Assembly: GCF_902362185.1 (NCBI RefSeq)
Contig: NC_044501.1
Span: 18,578,990 to 18,642,989, forward strand
From: Chanos chanos
Lineage: Eukaryota; Chordata; Actinopteri; Gonorynchiformes; Chanidae
Length of the DNA: 64,000 nt
Reading direction: 5' to 3'
A program made the position numbers and the translations under genes. The notes beneath the pieces were generated by a model. The model made no database searches and had not been told where the DNA came from. It was given only the letters and a program-made list of their open reading frames with translations. Positions 60,414 through 64,000 of this stretch are shown here, in pieces. Positions within the stretch are counted from its first letter, which is position 1, and every line of letters starts with the position of its first letter.

Positions 60414-61371
60414 TTACAGCTCATCCTTGCCTGTATCATTAGTAGATTTTGATGTCTCTTCAGTTGATTCCTCTGACACCTGAAAGCAAACATACCTCAA
60501 ATTCAGCAAAATCTCAGAGGGTAAGTGTCAATCTCTCTAAAGCTGAGAGGGGGCTGGTTAAAGAGAAAATCAGGTGATCAGAGGTTACCATCATGAGTGC
60601 AAGGAAAAGGCTGGGGTTTGGATTTAGCAAAGCCTAAATTATGAAGGATTAAAATAAGTTTTCTTTTGTAGCTTTTAGAAATCGCAGTGAGTTTTACTGT
60701 GTTTAGAAATTTTATAATCCACTTGCATGTCAGTTTCTCTTAAAAATGCCTAAATGCTACATAATCACTGAACCTACAGAAAATATTTTTAACAATAAAC
60801 TCCAAAAAAGGTGTAATACAGGTTAAAAGATGGGAAATAAACTTAGTGTTGTATTGTTGAGGCAAGAGGAAATGGAGAAATGTTTTCGCTTACTTCACTG
60901 TCCTTTTCATCGTCATCATCATCCTCCTCCTCCTCCTCCTCCTCCTCTGGCAGTACTCCTCCATTATCAAGAAACTTGGAGAAAGTTTCTAGATCTCTAT
61001 TCCCAGAGTAATCTACAACCTGGAAACCATTAAATTGTTAAATACGATGAAATCATAAAACATTGTATCTTTACAGCATCTGTCTTTTACAGATATAGCT
61101 AAGAGGTTACTGGGTTTAACACCTAAAGTCTTTTTGTTGTTGTTATGAAGAAATGTAGTATTTGTTGTAGCATGTGCAACACAGTCTACTGTGAAAAAAG
61201 AAATGGTGTATAATGTTACAGTGAAAGAAAGAAGCCCATTAATAACTTTGTCACTTCTTTCCTTTTTTAATGAATCAAATACTAGCGTTTTGACATGATC
61301 ACTAGTGGGCATGGCCAAATGATTAGGCTAAAAGACTAAAAAGATTCAAAGAATGAGCTCTTAGCTGTGGC

Positions 61372-61406
<35 letters not shown>

Positions 61407-63422
61407 ATGCACATGTGTTTCTGTCTGTCTGTCAGTGTGTGTGTGTGTGTGTGCGTGTGTGTTTGTGAGTTTGTGTGTGTGTGTGTGTGTGCGTGTGCAT
61501 GTGTGTTTGTGAGTTTGTGTGTGTGTGCGCGCGTGTGTATGTGTATGTGTACGTGTATGTCAGCGTGTGTATCTATGTGGGACTGATTATGCTGACCTTC
61601 CTCTCCGATCCTGCAGGGAAGTATTTCAGGGTGGGAAACCCCTGTATGCTGACAGATTCCACCTCATTGGCTGTGGCATCCATCTGAGCTATGATAATAT
61701 TCTCATGGTCTTTGTATTTCTCTCCCAACTCTGTCCATATAGGAGCCAGTTCCTTACAGTGACCACACCATGGGGCATCTGGATCAGACATGTAGAGAGT
61801 TACAGAGTAAATTAAAAGTGTTAACAGAGCTGAGAAGGGTTCTCAATGAGCCAGTTTATTTTTGCTGCATGCTAACATAGTTTAAAGTTTTGGAAAAAAA
61901 TGTGAAATTGCTGTCTTGAAACATGTCCAAAACTTCTTATTTTTTGTAGAATTTTCTTATATTTATATAAGGATTTATAAAGATTTATATTTAAAAGAAA
62001 GAGAGATTTATAATGTTTCCTAGTACAAACCTTTCTTTATTATGTGTCCTAGTACAACCTTTTACATAATTTACATAATAACATCACCACAACGTTTTAG
62101 TAACATTGCAAAAATCCTACATTGTTAATTTTCTGTTGGAGGTTCACTGAAATTTTATAGAAAGTTAGAGAAATGTTTTGTATCAGCTGGGTTTGCTTAA
62201 CCACACAATTTAAACCATGTATTCCAGTAATTAACAACGGACTTACAGAATTCCACAAAGACATTCTTAGTCTCATCAAAAACGACTTCCTCGAAATTTT
62301 TCCCCACAAGCACTTTGACAGGATTCTTATCCCAGTCCTCTGGGATCTCTTGGGTCTTCCAGTGAGGCTAATTTAGGGAATTTAGATGGTCAAATAGTAA
62401 ACTGATAAAAGAGGTAATATGAAACACAGTTTGAACTACATATGTCCATCTATCTAGCTACAACATTTTGGCATTCGACTCAGAATTCTGATATAGTATG
62501 TCCCAGTGCAACCTTTTAAAATTGATCTATAAATGTTTCAACAACAGTAACACCACCACAATGCTGTAGTAACATCATAACAATAAGCAATCTTGCATTG
62601 TTAATTTTCTGTTGAAAGTTCACTGAAATGTTAGAGAGATCTGTTTAACTGTTTTGTGCTGGCTAAGTTTCACTTAGCAACTTACTGAGTTTACTTAAGC
62701 AGTGATCAGGCTAAAAGAATCCCACAAGGACAGTCTCACTCTACTTACGCAGTAATCAGACAGAATCCCACGAGGACATTCTTAGCCTCATTCTCACAAA
62801 AAGTAAATGCAAAACTGTAAAACCTAAAAACTTTAAGGGTTAGGGAGTGATGACTCATTTCTGACGTTTCCTGACCTTAATGGTGCCGCCCAGTACACCT
62901 GTACAGAAGGCCTGGAGCGTTTCCTTGGTGATCTCTTTGCCCTCCATGGCATATTTCTTGACAGTTTCCGTGTTGATGAGTCTGACTGTTGGAGCATCAC
63001 TCTCCTTAAGGCCGAAATAGTTGAGCACATGGGACACTGATCCTGCCACATCGATTGTAATGAACAGCACCTGTACACAAAGCCAAACATCAGCCACATT
63101 AACACTGATACACACGAACACATAAAAGTGTGTGTGACAAACAGCACATGGGTCCCCAAAACTGGACTCATTTTCAAAGATACACTCCAACATGTTAAAG
63201 TGTGTGTGATAAACAAATACCTGTTTCTAAATTTAGACACATTCACACAGATAAACACAAACATGTAAAATTATGTGTGATAAACAAATACCTGTTCCTA
63301 AAATGAGACACATTTACACAGATACACACGAAAATGTAAAAGAGTCTGGAGAGTCAGTTTTTAAACACCTGTAAACACACATCCCAAAATTATACATATC
63401 TGCATAGACTACACATGTAAGG

Positions 63423-63456
<34 letters not shown>

Positions 63457-63629
63457 AGGTGTGCGTGCATGTGGTAGGGTGTGGTTAAAATGTAATTACT
63501 CACTTTGCCCTTAAAATCCGTGGCTGCAGATCTGTAATCGTCCAGCAGGGCCTTGTGAGATTCCACTGTAGTGTTGATAAACAGGAGGAGGTGGTTAAGG
63601 ACCTTAGCCTTAAAAATTTTGTCAGCATT
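60414..63629 (-). CDS. pdia2: pdia2, protein disulfide isomerase A2, 3' half (cut by window edge)
   Basis: PDIA2 is an ER-lumen dithiol-disulfide oxidoreductase/isomerase, pancreas-rich in mammals. Exons seen are 63504-63629, 62876-63070, 62247-62367, 61597-61778, 60894-61019 and 60414-60479, all phase-consistent; earlier exons lie beyond 64000. They cover the b' domain ([32 protein letters not shown]), the linker ([19 protein letters not shown]) and the a' domain with an intact active site [13 protein letters not shown], followed by [14 protein letters not shown] and [10 protein letters not shown]. The [17 protein letters not shown] segment is the PDIA2 signature that separates it from P4HB. 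The acidic tail (eight Glu, five Asp, encoded by GAG/GAT repeats) ends in the ER-retrieval signal KDEL. Exon sizes 126, 121 and 182 equal those of pdilt exons 6, 8 and 9. Confidence 0.93.
61376..61545. repeat. (GT)n compound microsatellite in a pdia2 intron
   Basis: Several GT runs broken by GC and TGTC units between the exons at 60894-61019 and 61597-61778. In transcript sense it is an AC-rich tract soon after the 5' splice site at 61597. Confidence 0.9.
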
Positions 63630-64000
63630 CTGGAGAGAAAAAGAAAAAAAAGGAAGGTGGAAGAAAAAGAGAGGATGACATGTTTTGAAAATGGTGTGTG
63701 ATAATTTCAGAATAGATCAAATGGATATGGAATACTTACTTACCTACTAAACAAGAGGTCAAATGACCATGGCTGTTTAATACTGGCTATATAATGGTTA
63801 CCTTTCATATATATCACTTAAAATTTTTTGTGTGACCAGATCTGTTGTGTGTGACTCTCTCTGTTATATGAAATATAAATTTGTAACTTATTGTTTGGTC
63901 CTGAAGGCACTCTCACAATTTGTTGTACAGAAACTGAGGGAAGTAGGAGATTAGAAAACTGCAGTAGGAATCGTAATCCTTTTAATTAATATCTTGACCA
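63630..64000 (-). other. pdia2 intron at the window edge
   Basis: No further pdia2 exon could be read; the preceding exon (about 108 nt in pdilt) must lie beyond the window. The sequence is AT-rich with a purine-rich stretch at 63633-63675. Confidence 0.6.

Overview
The window is vertebrate nuclear DNA, almost certainly from a ray-finned (teleost) fish. Genes are split into small exons with GT/AG borders. The spacers are dense in (CA)n, (GA)n and (AAT)n microsatellites, minisatellites, tRNA-headed SINE copies and a LINE tail. The proteins read like fish versions of known vertebrate genes. No operons, rRNA, tRNA genes, CRISPR or virus-derived elements were recognised. Exons were joined by eye from splice sites, reading phase and family resemblance; no alignment or expression data were available.

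Left part (1-20 kb): the last four coding exons of chtf18 run on the + strand to a stop at 3217. They meet, tail to tail, a two-exon gng13 on the - strand (3677-4121), the same neighbour arrangement as human 16p13.3. About 5 kb of spacer follows, then an intact urotensin-II receptor (single coding exon, - strand), an 8 kb spacer with SINE copies, and prr18 (single coding exon, - strand).

Middle and right part (20-64 kb): everything coding is on the - strand. Four LITAF-domain genes (called A, B, C and D here) are interleaved with two protein disulfide isomerase genes. The order is LITAF-A, pdilt (11 coding exons, complete), LITAF-B, LITAF-C, a roughly 10 kb desert, LITAF-D, and the 3' half of pdia2, cut by the right edge. 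B and C are a tandem duplication of about 4-5 kb that includes a non-coding first exon and 3' flank. pdilt has lost both CxxC redox sites (SRES and NTES instead) but keeps an ER-retention tail (KEEL), whereas pdia2 keeps CGHC and ends KDEL. The two PDI genes share exon sizes over the b' to a' region.

The observations most worth a second look are: the chtf18 intron minisatellite, which seems to be an amplified 5' splice site; a CFTR-like (TG)13T5 tract at a chtf18 acceptor; complementary CA and UG tracts inside one 239-nt pdilt intron; the near-identical last exons of LITAF-B and -C; the four-residue-shorter hydrophobic segment in B and C; and the split of PPxY and PSAP motifs among the LITAF paralogues. 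No wholly new system was found; the novelty lies in gene-family structure and splice-site repeats.
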